Positions 52,967-63,571 of a DNA stretch of 64,000 nt are shown here, piece by piece. Within the stretch, counting starts at the first letter, position 1; every line of letters begins with the position of its first letter. The DNA lies in NCBI GenBank assembly GCA_037043235.1, contig JAWRVZ010000238.1, forward strand, positions 102,001-166,000. Reading direction: 5' to 3'. The notes below the pieces were generated by a model. That model did not search any database. It was not told where the DNA came from and saw only the letters and a list, made by a program, of their open reading frames with translations. This DNA comes from Rhodeus uyekii (lineage: Eukaryota > Chordata > Actinopteri > Cypriniformes > Acheilognathidae). The translations under genes and the position numbers were made by a program.

Positions 52967-53279
52967 TGTCACGGAATGACGGCGCAGACGAGGACGAAGA
53001 TGAGTATCCAATGAAACTTTAATGATAAATGCAAGGTAAACGTAACAGCAGTGCATACAGGACAAGTGTTCACCACAAACTTGTAGCATACGCAAACAAC
53101 AACCGACAACTGAAAGGTGGAGAAGGAGAACTAAATATACTAGTGACAAAGAACAAAAGACAAACACCTGTGATGATTTGTGACCATGACAACTGATGAG
53201 TGAGGGAAAGTTCTGGAACAAAACAATAACGTGAGCAAAATGACAAAATAAGAGTCCTGGAAGATAGTGATACGTGACA
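52967..53279 (-). mobile_element. 5' LTR of the minus-strand gag-only element
   Basis: On the minus strand TGTCACGTATCAC to CATTCCGTGACA, 313 bp. Its ACA|GAACAAC border matches the element at 19.8 kb. Confidence 0.8.
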
Positions 53280-53813
53280 ATATGCTAAATTAAATTATAT
53301 ATTTCTATTCCAGCAATGGAAAGGACAGTTCTGGAAACACTGGAGAAAATGGATATGAAAATTAACCACCTGATGTCACTGGTCCAGTCTCTGGTGGGAA
53401 ACCGGCGTGTTTTACATCAAGTGCAGTTAAAATTTTACAATGTCTTTGATAGAAGTCTCTACTGCTTACCAAGACTGCATTTATGTGATCGGAAATACAG
53501 TAAAACATTAAATATATTAAATAAAATATATTACATTTTAAAATGGACAGCAGCTCATAAATAATTGCATAATATTACTGCATTTTAGAATCAAATCAAA
53601 TAAATGCAGCATTGATGAACTTGGTAAAGAGACTTCTTTCAAAAACACAATCTTAATTATTCCAAAAGGTCCATCTTTATGCTTAAATATTATTTAATTT
53701 CTCTGTTACAGGTGAACAGATTATCAATAATTGGCGGGATCAACATGAAGAAGACGGTGTGGAGGATCTGTTCTAAGGTCTTCAGCACTAATTTCGCTCG
53801 GGAGCTGAACTAG

Positions 53814-54156
53814 AGACAAGAGAGGACTCCGGAAATCTAATATTGCAGCTCTCTTAACTGGCAAGTTCAAATGTTGTAGAAATGCACGCACTAGATTTAC
53901 CTCATTACAGCATTTGTAAAGTACAAATGAGTCACAACAATCAAACGACAGTACTAAAGTTATTCAACATTTGGTTTCTGACCCAATAAACTCTCTGCGA
54001 ATTTCATGTTTTTAGCCCAAACCAACTCAGATATACATAAATGCTCTTTTCATATTAATTAGTTATTACTTATTAACTTAGTTTTTAGAATTACAATATA
54101 TATTAATTAGCCCTATAAATCAATTTAACTACATGACATTATGATATAAAACTTAC
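53814..54156. other. No gene recognised
   Basis: AT-rich sequence downstream of the DUF4806-like nonsense codon. Confidence 0.3.
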
Positions 54157-54482
54157 TGTACTGTTCTCCGTATATATCCTCAGTATACTTTAACAGCAAG
54201 TTAAACTCCCCCTCATTAACTCCACAGACACGGAATGTCCGTTTTGGTATTTTAATAAGGGTAGGGTAAAACTACAAATACGAAGAAAACAAAATTAATT
54301 TACATAAATACTTACATGTATAAATAACCATACTTCTTACTAACATTAACATAAATTGTCAAGGAAAATGAAAGTAATGAACTTATTCATATCTCCATAT
54401 GATCTACATGTAACCCCAGTAACGATGCCCACCTTGTTATAGCTGGTGCCTGGGTAAGTATTCGCTTCACAGTTATGATTAC
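54157..54482 (-). pseudogene. Two exon-like blocks of an unrecognised gene
   Basis: Exon 54482-54433 (acceptor TTATTATAG, donor GTGGGC) reads 'NHNCEANTYPGTSYNK'. Exon 54271-54157 (acceptor TATTTGTAG, donor GTAAGT) reads 'FYPTLIKIPKRTFRVCGVNE' and 'GEFNLLLKYTEDIYGEQY' without a stop. The phases join correctly (phase 0 between them). I do not recognise the protein. It may be a fragment of another multicopy fish family or a short real gene whose other exons I have missed. Confidence 0.3.
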
Positions 54483-54935
54483 CTATAATAATCAAATATA
54501 TTTTATCCTTTCCTCCAGCACCAATAAAGAATAAGAAAATCCCATTAATGTCTTTAGACAGACTAAAGCACTTTTGAAACAAAATTCATTTAGTGGGCAC
54601 ACATTCATGCTCTCACACACTCATACAAACCCTACGTTGCAGGCCTGTTGCTTTCCCAGAACGCGACGGGTCCCGATAGTATGACGTCAGCGGCGGTCTT
54701 GCTCTCCCACGCGGCAACAGAGGAACTCCGGGTTTTTCCGGTTACCCGAAGCGTTATCCGGTTTGACGATCTCCCGACAAGTCACCACACGAGCACGCGG
54801 GATGATCTTGTGAGTCACAGTTATCCAGAAGATTGTCAGTTTCAGCAAATTTCAGTTCTACTAGGACAAATGATGGATTAAATCTCGAGTTCAAAGGATT
54901 ATCGAGTAGAATCTTCCCTTTTCTTTAGACCAGAG
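54483..54935. other. GC-richer block with CRE-like site
   Basis: 54640-54850 is richer in CpG than its surroundings and contains TATGACGTCA near 54678-54687. It might be a promoter or the 5' part of a retroelement; no transcript structure can be inferred. Confidence 0.3.
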
Positions 54936-55075
54936 GTTTTCAAAGTCTGAGACAGTGGGCCTCCCTTTTGACACAACCAACCCAAACGTGACGCGATGCG
55001 CGATTGTTGACGGGGGGGAGCACTCCATGTCACAGGGAAATGTAAAATGAAGGAGGTTTATTGCAAGTTAGGCGA
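54936..55075. mobile_element. hAT element fragment
   Basis: The left end reads CAGAGGTTTTCAAAGTCTG. Internal 'CGCGATTGTTGACGGGGGGG' and 'CACAGGGAAATGTAAAATGA' also occur (slightly changed) inside the hAT-like insert at 3.3 kb, so the two share an origin. The right end is missing. Confidence 0.5.
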
Positions 55076-55081
55076 GTTATT

Positions 55082-55275
55082 ACAGTAGAACCCTGACTTA
55101 CAAAACGCTCTACGTATGAAAAGTTCAACGTACAATAAAACATTTCGGACTTTTTTTCGCCCGAGTAACGACAAAATGATCGAGATGCGAAAAACGAAAT
55201 CTCGGCGAGGCGCCGATTTCCGAGTTTTGTTTTGAAATTCGCGCTGATTTTGGTTCGGGTTGGATGAAGGCATAA
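55082..55275. mobile_element. Probable DNA-transposon end repeat
   Basis: 'ACAGTAGAACCCTGACTTAC' then 'TTTTTTTCGCCCGAGTAACG' is wording of a repeat I recall as common in teleosts. Only one terminus is recognisable. Confidence 0.35.
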
Positions 55276-56339
55276 AGTTTGTCCGGTCAGAACAATGATG
55301 TCTCACTCAGGGAATAATCCAAAACTGGTGTTTATTACAGGTGCATAGATCGATAAAACCTCAACGATTGGCACTAGTTCCCTGTATTTCACTCAATAAA
55401 CTATATACAATCTTCAGCCGATCTCTTTTACCTTAATCATCCATCAGCACTCTTCTCAGTCACTTATTGAACTCTGAGGGAAAGTTTTGGAACAGTCCAT
55501 TTCACACTGAATGACAGGGATGGCCTCCAGGGAGGCTTAATTTTTATAAGTTTAAGTTGTACATGTTATTAAAATGTATTAAATGAAAATGAAGTGTAAT
55601 GTTTTATTTGTAATTTGTATGTTCTGTGATTAAGTAATCTTTGTTTATGAATAAATGTATTTTTATTAAACCAAGAAATGCATTATTATTTTGAGATTAG
55701 TGTTAACGATTGATATTTGGTAAATGTTTTCATCAGGGAAGATTTTATGTGTAGATGCGTGTCTTTGTATTTTAAGGATATTATTGTTATTTTGTGAAGG
55801 ATCATATCTTAAAGCGATGTCAATTAGATGTCTTACGGATGTTTTTAACATCTGATAAACGTCTTTAAAAGATCGGCTTACCTACGTTCTAAATTATTTA
55901 GGTCGTAAAGACATTCCCTAGACGTTGTTCTGATGGCTGGAAGAGACGTCTCGGCGACATCATTTTGACGAGCACACGCACTAATATATACATCTTTCAG
56001 ATGAATTTCATGATATCGCACAGATATCTCCACGACGTACATGTGCTATCTGGGAAATTAAACAAAGGAATAAAACAAAACCGTTCATAAACTAAATTCC
56101 CCAAATCCTCTAAACTTACAAAACAAAAAGTGAAAAGGAAACCTGAAATCTTCAGTGCGTCCTGCGCCCAGACTAACCTATACTGAATAATAAGCAAAAG
56201 TACAAAAGTGGCACTCACCTCTTGCCTGGTGTATCTAACATTTGTTAGCTACAGGCGATATGTAATGTCGCACGACATGCTTACCTGTTCCCTTGTCCCC
56301 GAAAGGTTTAAGTAGGGATGGGTAGCTCGACACCCGTTT
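55276..56339. other. No gene recognised
   Basis: AT-rich with several minus-strand short frames of no recognisable content. A block near 55840-55990 with repeated 'ACGTCT'/'AGATGTC' words looks like a degenerate repeat. Confidence 0.3.
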
Positions 56340-56815
56340 CGAGTTTTTGCACTAACATGTTGCTAGATTCGTTTCCCGGCGTGCCTCATTCCAGTCCTCT
56401 TTTTATTAGCGGTTGAATGAATAAGTACTTAGCGCTGAGGGAGATAAAGTGTCTCTGAACTTTATTATTTATCTATTTGAATATATATAGAGAAATATTT
56501 TAGGGGAGTAACAGAGTCAACCAATGAGAGAATATAGATAACATCATATAGGAATCTCAAACATGATAAGATCATATAGGAATTTCTATACATGCCAGAA
56601 CCAAGTCTATATATGGTCAGTTGTCCAAGTTTTACCACAAATACATTGGGGCCCGGCCCTTCTGTTCCTTTACAATAGAAGTGGAGATTCATCCCCATGT
56701 TCACCTAATGGTCCATATACATATGTTGACATCTAACACAAAAACCCATTAATGTATTTTCAGTTCTGATACTACATCTGATACATCTTATTCTACATCT
56801 GATACAAATCTTACA
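56340..56815 (-). mobile_element. 3' LTR of the endogenous retrovirus
   Basis: Starts TGTAAGATTTGTATCAGATG at 56815 on the minus strand, with a CCATATATAGAC promoter-like box near 56620 and AATAAAGTTCAG near 56464. The CA end is not certain; 56340 is an estimate. Confidence 0.65.
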
Positions 56816-56826
56816 TTGCCCCTTTT
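56816..56826 (-). promoter_or_regulatory. Retroviral polypurine tract
   Basis: AAAAGGGGCAA directly before the TGTAAG start of the 3' LTR on the minus strand. Confidence 0.82.
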
Positions 56827-56918
56827 GGCAATAAAATTGCCACACCATAATCTCAATCATTATTTACTCATTAACCTTTAGCCAAGTTTCATTCATAAAA
56901 GCATATTGGGAACATTAT

Positions 56919-56924
<6 letters not shown>

Positions 56925-56973
<49 letters not shown>

Positions 56974-56985
56974 CATTATTATTCA
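56925..56985. repeat. ATT microsatellite
   Basis: About 20 ATT/TTA units with one ATC interruption near 56973. Confidence 0.92.
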
Positions 56986-57178
56986 TTATTCATAGCACGA
57001 TTAATCATGGCTTGTATATGAATAAACAAACTTGCCAGCACAACTGTATAATGTAAATTTAGCAGTCATGGCTAGTTAGATTAAAGTATAATTATTGCTG
57101 GTTCTTAATTTAGCAATCTCCTTTCCTCGTCTCGTCTTCCTATGCCTCGATTTGCCTTTCGTCAGATCTCCTCAGCTT

Positions 57179-58243
57179 CTATCCAGTACTATCTGTCGTA
57201 ACACCGGCTTGAGCATTCTCCAGGGATGGAGCTGCCTTCAGTCTACTAGCGTGGATCCACTGTGGCTGGAAGTCAGTCAGAACTCCTGTTCTGGTAACAG
57301 CAATCACTGTGGCAGGCCCCAGATACTTTGGTTCCCCGAGTTTTGTTGGCTTCAGGCACTTTATCAACACCTGTTGTCCTGGAACGAAAGGATGAGTTGG
57401 TTTTTCTGCAGGAAGAGGGAGAGAGAGAGAGACATCACCATTTATGCCATTCAATGTTTTGACTAGGGAATCCACATAATCTGCGATGATCACCTCCGTG
57501 TCACCTGTGGGAAAATAGCCAGCGCGACCTTTGACCCATGGGGTCGGGAAAGGTCTACCCATAATAATTTCAAATGGAGACATCTTTGTTGTTGCTGATG
57601 GGGACATTCTCATTTCTGTTCACACAACAGGCAGCAAGTCGACCCAATTTCTGCCTGTATCGATACATGCTTTGTTAAGTCTGTCTTTTATTGTCCGATT
57701 TGTTCTTTCTACCACCCCAGCAGACTGTGGATGGTAAGGAATATTGAAATGCCAATTTATATTGAGCTCTTTCGCTAACAACTGTGTCACTTTTGAAGCG
57801 AATGGTGTTCCGTTATCACTTTCTATGACCATTGGTGTACCAAAACGCGGTATAATTTCTTTTGCGAGAACCTTTACTACCGTCTGAGCGTTTTCTTTAC
57901 CACATGGAAAAGCTTCAGGCCACTTCGAAAATCGATCAATGATCACAAGTAAATATGCGTGAGGCATGTGCGTGAAATCGATTTGCAAGCCTTATGCTTA
58001 TTTGTTCGTGCACACACCAAGCAGGCATCCAATATCAGCAATGTATTTTTTCGAACATCTGCTATGCAGTAAGATTGATTCAAATTCAGTATCACTTTCT
58101 CTTTTGACACATGTGATACACCATGGTAATGTCTACATAACATGACAATGGTAGATGCTGGCAGTGCAATTCTACCCTGTTTATCGCTTATTATACCAGC
58201 TTGATCGGGTTTTACTTTGTTGATTGCCCAATGATTCAAAAAA
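57179..58243 (-). pseudogene. Endogenous retrovirus integrase (broken into frames)
   Basis: 58239-57943 holds the H-H-C-C zinc region ('CRHYHGVSHVSKEKV', 'LILDACLVCARTN'). 57988-57620 holds the catalytic core with D in 'MQIDFTHMP', D in 'VIESDNGTPF' and E in 'SAGVVERTNRTI'. 57613-57179 holds the C-terminal DNA-binding part ('GQQVLIKCLKPTKLGEPKYL', 'GPATVIAVTRTGVL'). All D-D-E residues are present but the frame changes twice. No env frame follows. Confidence 0.82.
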
Positions 58244-58246
58244 TTT

Positions 58247-59506
58247 TTACGTAGGATTAGCTTGCAGCACTTTAATGTCCAGATAATTAGTCAATGATGA
58301 ATGCATCATAGCCACTTCCATGCCCCTTTCGTTTACTTGTGGACTTAACATCACTTCTTTGGCTGCCCATTTTGCTACTTCATCTGCAAATCTGTTTCCC
58401 TTAGCTTCATCTGATATACCCACTGCATGACCCGCTACTTTAATGACAGAAAGTCTTAATGGGTGTTGGGCTGCATTAATAAGTTCGGCCACAGTACTGT
58501 GGTGTGAAATTGGTTTTCCTTTAGAGGTTTTGAAATCTCTTTCCTCCCACAATTTAGTGAAAAAATCATGAACTATACCGTATGCATATTTGGAATCCGT
58601 GTATATATTAACACACTGACCTTTTGCCAATTGACATGCTCTCGTTAAAGCAATCAACTCTGCAACTTGTGCTGATTTGAATGGCAAAGAATATGCCTCA
58701 ATTACACGATCTGGTAATTAAACAACAGCGTAACCACGTAAGTATGTGTTGTCATTTGGCTTGAAACAGGATCCATCAATATACCAATGCTTTCCCTCCT
58801 CCAGGACAGATGTAGAAACAGATGTAGATGAAGAAGTCTGGATCCTGTCTAGGCAATCATGTTCGTCAATCTCAAATTCACCTTGTGTCAGCAACCTGTG
58901 CAGATGTACAGTAGGGCCATGAATAACAGAAGTTGGTTTCAAAATTAAATTAGTAGTAGCTAATAATATAGCCTCATAACCTGATCGTCTTTGGGCCGTC
59001 ATGTGTTGAGTAGAGATGTTATGCATAATGGCGCCTACCTGATGCGAAGTGTGATCTGTAAGTGAATGTGATAAAACAATGCGCTCAGCATCCTGTACCA
59101 TTATCGCTGTAGCAGCCACCATACGCAGACAGGCAGGTAGTCCTCTAGCTACTGAATCAAGGGTTTTGGATAGATAGGCTATTGGACGAAAAGCGCCCCC
59201 ATGTTCTTGGGCTAGGATTGCAGCGGCTGTGCCTCCACCTTCATGCACGTACAGGTGAAACGCTTGAGTGTAACATGGAAGGCCGAGGGCAGGAGGTCTC
59301 AGAAGGGAGGATTTCAAATGTCTGAATGCGTGATCCATCTCTGCTGTCCATGTAATGCCTTCTTTGTCACCCATAGTAGCTTCTCGTAAAATTTTGTTGT
59401 ACATGGAGCAGTTAGGCACCCATAATCTGCAGTAATTGACCAGTCCCAGGAAGCTTTGCATCTGCTTCCGTGTCGATGGGTGTTTAAATGAAGTGATGGC
59501 TTTCAC
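58247..59506 (-). pseudogene. Endogenous retrovirus RT connection and RNase H
   Basis: 59506-58718 contains the RT thumb and connection ('FKHPSTRKQMQSFLGLVNYC') and enters RNase H at 'HWYIDGSCF'. The frame stops at 58718. RNase H continues in 58687-58247 ('AQVAELIALTRACQLAKG', 'VNIYTDSKYAYGIVHDF', 'GNRFADEVAKWAA'), so a single shift or stop separates its first Asp from the Glu and Asp that follow. Confidence 0.8.
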
Positions 59507-60606
59507 TCTGTCAGCAGACAGTTGAACCTTGCCCTGTGATAGTTCATGTCCAAGGTACTCGACCCTCCTCTGTACCCACTGTAGTTTCTAGATGCCTTGA
59601 AACCAGCTTTCGCTAAAATGTTGCAGACAATTGTAGAGGCAGCAGCACACATGTCCTCTGAGACGCTAGTGACTAGAATGTCATCTGCGTATTGAAGCAG
59701 GCAGGTGTCTGGAGGAAGCTTGGCATCTTTCAACGTTGCGTGCACTACAGCAGAGAAAACAGCCGGAGAATCCTTAAACCCTTGTGGGAGTCTCGTCCAA
59801 GTCAGCTGAGAATTCCCAAAACAGAATGCGAAGAGTGGCTGTGTTCTGCGATCAACAGGTATACTGAAAAAGGCGGAACATAAATCAATAACGGTATAAA
59901 AAGCATGTTCTGAAGGAATAGAATTGATCATAGTTTGTACATCTGGCACAATAGGAGACAGTGGCTTTATCAAATCATTAATTTTTCTCAGATCCTGTGT
60001 TAAGCGCCAGGAACCATTTGCTTTCCTAACAGGATTAATTGGTGTGTTATATGGCGAATGAGTGCGAATCAGGATGCCTTGAGTCAGTAATTGATCAATG
60101 AGGGGTCGAATTCCCTCCACCTTGTCTTTTGAAATTGGATACTGTTTCTGGAACACAGGCTTGTCTGTTGAAAAAAAACTGGCCACATAGGGCTGGACAT
60201 TTACGAGCCCTGCATCATCCTTATGGGCCGCCCACCACTTGGGGTTGACCCCGGGCATTTCCTGTCTAAGCTCAGTTGCAGGTTGATCCTTGAAGAGAGC
60301 ATTTCCTGTGTCACAAGTGAGAGAATAGGCTGCAGGAAACATGAATTGCAGAGAGTCATCATCAAATTCAAGCTTGGCACCCAATTTATGCATTAAATCT
60401 CTTCCTAAGAGGCAGAATGGGGAATTAGGTATAATGGCAAAAGCGTGCATTTTAAACAATGACAGAATGTCATGGGATGTAACCGGTAAAGTTGGTGTCA
60501 TTTCACATCGGATAGGGACTCCATTTATCCCAACAGAGTTCATATTTTTCCCTGTAAGAAATCGAAGCCCCACTGTCAACAAGAAAAACATATTGTTTAT
60601 GATCAA
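59503..60606 (-). pseudogene. Endogenous retrovirus protease and reverse transcriptase
   Basis: The protease active site (V-D-S-G-A-S) is readable near 60575-60590 only in a frame different from the rest of the protease ('PFCLLGRDLMHKLGA'), so a frameshift follows it. Reverse transcriptase continues in the same open frame: 'QYPISKDKVEGIRPLIDQLL', 'NPVRKANGSWRLTQDLRKIN', 'FYTVIDLCSAFFSIPV', 'RLPQGFKDSPAVFSAVVHAT' and the catalytic 'LLQYADDILVTSV'. The frame ends near 59503 beside the next pol block. Confidence 0.82.
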
Positions 60607-60799
60607 TATTCAACTCAATAAATGGCAAAACATTAGATTTGTTAGGATAACTCATCAAAATCAGCGAAAATCTATCAAAAGAGGGCTCCGAACTCTGTGG
60701 GCGGCGTCATTGTGGCCAAGCAGTTGGGTAGCTTGGCCTCTGTCTTTGTTGTGGTTGAGAGGGAGAGCGCGCAGATGCGGAGGGTGATCTATATCTCGC

Positions 60800-60960
60800 G
60801 GAGCTCCCTTTTCTTTTCTACGTTCTCTGCCTCTCATCCCAAACTTTCTCACGGCAAGCGCGTTCCAGATGTCCCTGCTTACCACAATAATGACATCTCC
60901 TTACAGTGTCTGACCGTAACGGGTAGGGCTTTATTGCATTTTCTACCTGAAACATTGCAG
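60800..60960 (-). pseudogene. Endogenous retrovirus nucleocapsid zinc knuckle
   Basis: 'CHYCGKQGHLERAC' is a C-C-H-C knuckle in a basic context. It is joined at its left edge in reading order directly to U3 sequence of the 5' LTR, with matrix and capsid missing. Confidence 0.8.
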
Positions 60961-60962
60961 CT

Positions 60963-61123
60963 GGCCCTTCTGTTCCTTTACAATAGAAGTGGAGATGTAT
61001 CCCCATGTTCACCTAATGGTCCATATACATATGTTGACATCTAACACAAAAACCCATTCATGTATTTTCAGTTCTGATACTACATTTGATACATCTTAAT
61101 CTACATCTGATACAAATCTTACA
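60963..61123 (-). mobile_element. Truncated 5' LTR (U3 part) of the endogenous retrovirus
   Basis: 161 bp matching the first part of the 3' LTR (TGTAAGATTTG to GGAACAGAAGGGCC) with a handful of substitutions. R, U5 and the primer site are lost. Confidence 0.85.
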
Positions 61124-61334
61124 CACGTCACGACGGACTCACAGAGCACAGAGATTGAGCCGTTCCATAGTGCATTTGTTTTTAACAATATGCATGTTTG
61201 TGTTGTTTTGTAAGGAATATACACACACACAAAAAAAATGCACAATACAATTACATTTATTAAATATACAAATAAACTTTCCCAATGAGCAAAACTTCTG
61301 AATGACACAGTTGGTGTAGGAGTTTGTGTTGAGC

Positions 61335-62236
61335 ATCAGATGGCAGAGTAGAGCACTGTGTCAAAAGCTTTGAAGCACCAACACAGTTTCATGTAAAAGC
61401 TTCAAGATTCAAGAGTTTTATTTGTCACATACACAGATATATAGGATATACAGCTGGCAGTGAAATGTAAACAGGTCGGCTCCATGGACAGTGCAAATTA
61501 ACAGTTATAAAAAATACCCGTAAAATAATTTTTTGTTTTTTACAAAAAACAAGAGGAAATTACAATAGAAATAAGATAAAAAGTACTATGTATATGTAGA
61601 AATATAAATAAATCAAGTAAGTTCTTAGGGACAGGGATGATGGTGGATCAGCACAGGACCGCAGAACACGACCTGAAACACCATCCGGCCCAGCAGCTTT
61701 CCTAACATCCACACGCTTGAGTGCCGTCCGAACCTCATCCTCCGAGACAGAGATCACGTGATTGTTGCTGCTCTGAGTGATTCTCTCTGACGCGGCCCTC
61801 GGCGGCGTCGTGCTGCCGCGATTGCCATCAAAGCAGGCGTAGAAAGAGTTTAACTCGTTCACAAGCAACGGATCAGCTCTCACCTCTGCCCAGGATTTAG
61901 ATCCAAAGGCACAGATGGTCCTCAGTCCCTGCCACATCCACCGGGAGTCGTTGAGCAGGAAATGAGACTCCACTCGATCCCTATAACGGAGCTTTGCAGC
62001 TTTAACGACATTTGCGAGCAGAATGCTCGGGAGAGGACTGAATGCTTTTTTCCTCAGTCGGCAGATCAGAGAGAGCAGTGGATCAGCAGATCAGTGCAGA
62101 TGATAGATTAGTTAAAAAAAGAGAGTAAAATAATAAGTAAAAGCACAGTCTTAGCTGAACGACCTGAATGGCGACGCCATTTTCAACTGTGTTTCAACTT
62201 CACTGCTTCAGAAGCTTCGTTTGGCACATCCCTAGG
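61335..62236. mobile_element. Probable hAT MITE split by a LINE insertion
   Basis: The right side reads, on the minus strand, TAGGGATGTGCCAAACGAAG followed by 'CTTCTGAAGCAGTGAAG'. The left side (61335-61404) has related 'CATCAGATGGCAGAG' and 'AAGCTTTGAAGCACCAACAC' wording that also resembles 2195-2330. The LINE piece lies between them. Reconstruction is tentative. Confidence 0.4.
61405..62100 (-). pseudogene. LINE fragment with internal deletion, minus strand
   Basis: Minus-strand frame 61973-61640 reads 'VRADPLLVNELNSFYACFDG' and 'EDEVRTALKRVDVRKAAGPD' then 'GVSGRVLRSCADPP', the start of the RT domain in the jockey-like LINEs common in fish. It then jumps to a 3' end ('CATGGAGCCGACC' to 'TGTGACAAATAAAACTCTTG') with no RT core. 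Upstream, 61980-62100 holds pre-RT sequence. Dead copy. Confidence 0.6.
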
Positions 62237-63571
62237 TTTAAGTAAAACAGTGACTCAAAACAACCCTTGCCTTAAGTTTATTAACAAGAACAAATGCGAG
62301 ATTCACAGATACAAAGTATATACGAAGGAGAAACAAATTTACTTTAAACTCAAAACACACGGCACAACACACACACACACTGAGCTGCTGATCATGGTGA
62401 GCTGGGAAACTTTTAAACCAGCAGGGCAGCGCTTGATTGGCTGCCAGGATGACATCACTGATGGGGATTGACAGTCACTTCCTCCAATCAGCAGAGACCT
62501 GATAGAAATGATAGAGCTGAAGAACAGAAATGGATTCCACAGAAAAAAAACATATGCAGCACGTAAGGAGGTTTAAGATTTTGGATTGACCAAGAGCACT
62601 GTAGTTGTACAATAACAAGAGTAATCCTCAAATACAACTTGCCTAATAATTGTGCTTTTTTATTATGTATTGACTTTGGACAACATCATTTTTTTAATAT
62701 TGTTGGGAACTATAAACTGGGAAATGCACTAAGAACTTTAGCTTTAAGGTGATAGTTGGGGTGGGGGGGCATCCTGTCATTTCCATATTTATTTGTGAAA
62801 CACCATTAAGCATATAATGTTTGAACTTCAAGAACCAATGAGGTTAATTCTCGTGTCACGGAGCACATTGAGCTTCAGAGAGAACCAGAGAGGTTATCAG
62901 TCCATTGTAATCGTGCTCTGCTTGACCAGAAGAGAATTAAATGTGTTGACCATTTGACTCACTGTGCTTGCTAATGTTAAAAATACTTTCTTCTGGATTA
63001 TTTTTCTCCAGGTAATTTCTAGGTTAGTTCCTGTTTGAGATGTTGGTCAGGCTCTATGAACCCGTCACTCCCCTTTCATTGTTCTTTGATATTAACATTT
63101 GTTATGGTTAACAAAACATTTTGAAAAAAAAACATGTTTTTTGGGGGTTTCACTGGTGACTGTTGATTTTAGGACATCATTTGTTTTGTATGTCATGTTT
63201 CTTTTTTGAAAAGAAAAACAAAAGCAACTAGACATGGCTCAGATCCGGGCAGACACTATGCTGCGGTTTGAGTTTGTAACACTACAACTCCTTGTGAACA
63301 TCCAGATGAGCCTCATTTGAAACAGAAACATGCAATGCTGTACCAATTTATTCATGTATAAGAAACAAAGATGGATTCAATCAATATATGCTCAGAAAAC
63401 AGTAGTTTGACATTTTGCTTATAGGATAAGAGGACTGTTGTTACTTCATCTCATTCCACTCAATCTGGCAAAGAAAGCAGAAAAAAGGCAAAATACACTT
63501 AGTATAAACAGTACAAGTGTTTTTCATGTCCATGTCTTCTCAAAAAAAACAAAAAAACAAAAAAAACTCAC
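62237..63571. other. Intergenic or intron sequence, no exon recognised
   Basis: Contains a short CA run (62369-62381) and G run (62761-62769). It lies downstream of the fucolectin exons and may hold its 3' part, but I found no further coding block with splice sites. Confidence 0.35.

Larger units (their letters stand above)
51928..53279 (-). mobile_element. 3'-truncated gag-only LTR element, minus strand
   Basis: 5' LTR (minus) at 53279-52967, then GAACAACCGACC (compare GAACAACGCAACC in the 19.8-kb element), then one ORF with a coiled-coil/gag-like start and a Pro-rich tail. No polypurine tract or 3' LTR was found; the left border near 51928 abuts a polypyrimidine-AG sequence. It is inserted in the DUF4806-like pseudogene. 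Confidence 0.72.
51303..53813 (+). pseudogene. DUF4806-like gene remnant, copy B, split by an LTR element
   Basis: An exon-like block after a 'CTTTTTACTAG' acceptor (51310-51440) reads 'SDHGSDDEMQEPPALKKKTG' before an AAAAG|GTACAT donor. Beyond the inserted LTR element an exon at about 53315-53410 reads 'MERTVLETLEKMDMKINHLM' and 'SLVQSLVGNRR', the coiled coil of the family. The exon at 53712-53813 reads 'VNRLSIIGGINMKKTVWRIC' and 'SKVFSTNFARELN', then TAG where the family has Trp (TGG), so the domain is cut by a nonsense codon. The middle 'FPL.T..E' exon is missing. Related to the remnant at 24.2-24.7 kb but not a direct copy. Confidence 0.5.
56340..61123 (-). mobile_element. Degenerate endogenous retrovirus, minus strand, no env seen
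   Basis: In minus-strand order: truncated 5' LTR (U3 only, 61123-60963), nucleocapsid knuckle, protease, reverse transcriptase, RNase H, integrase, polypurine tract, 3' LTR (starting 56815). Pol resembles gammaretro/epsilonretrovirus-type endogenous viruses of fish rather than Gypsy. Frameshifts and stops break pol into at least six frames. The leader, most of gag and env are absent. An ATT microsatellite lies between the end of integrase and the 3' LTR where env would be. Confidence 0.85.
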
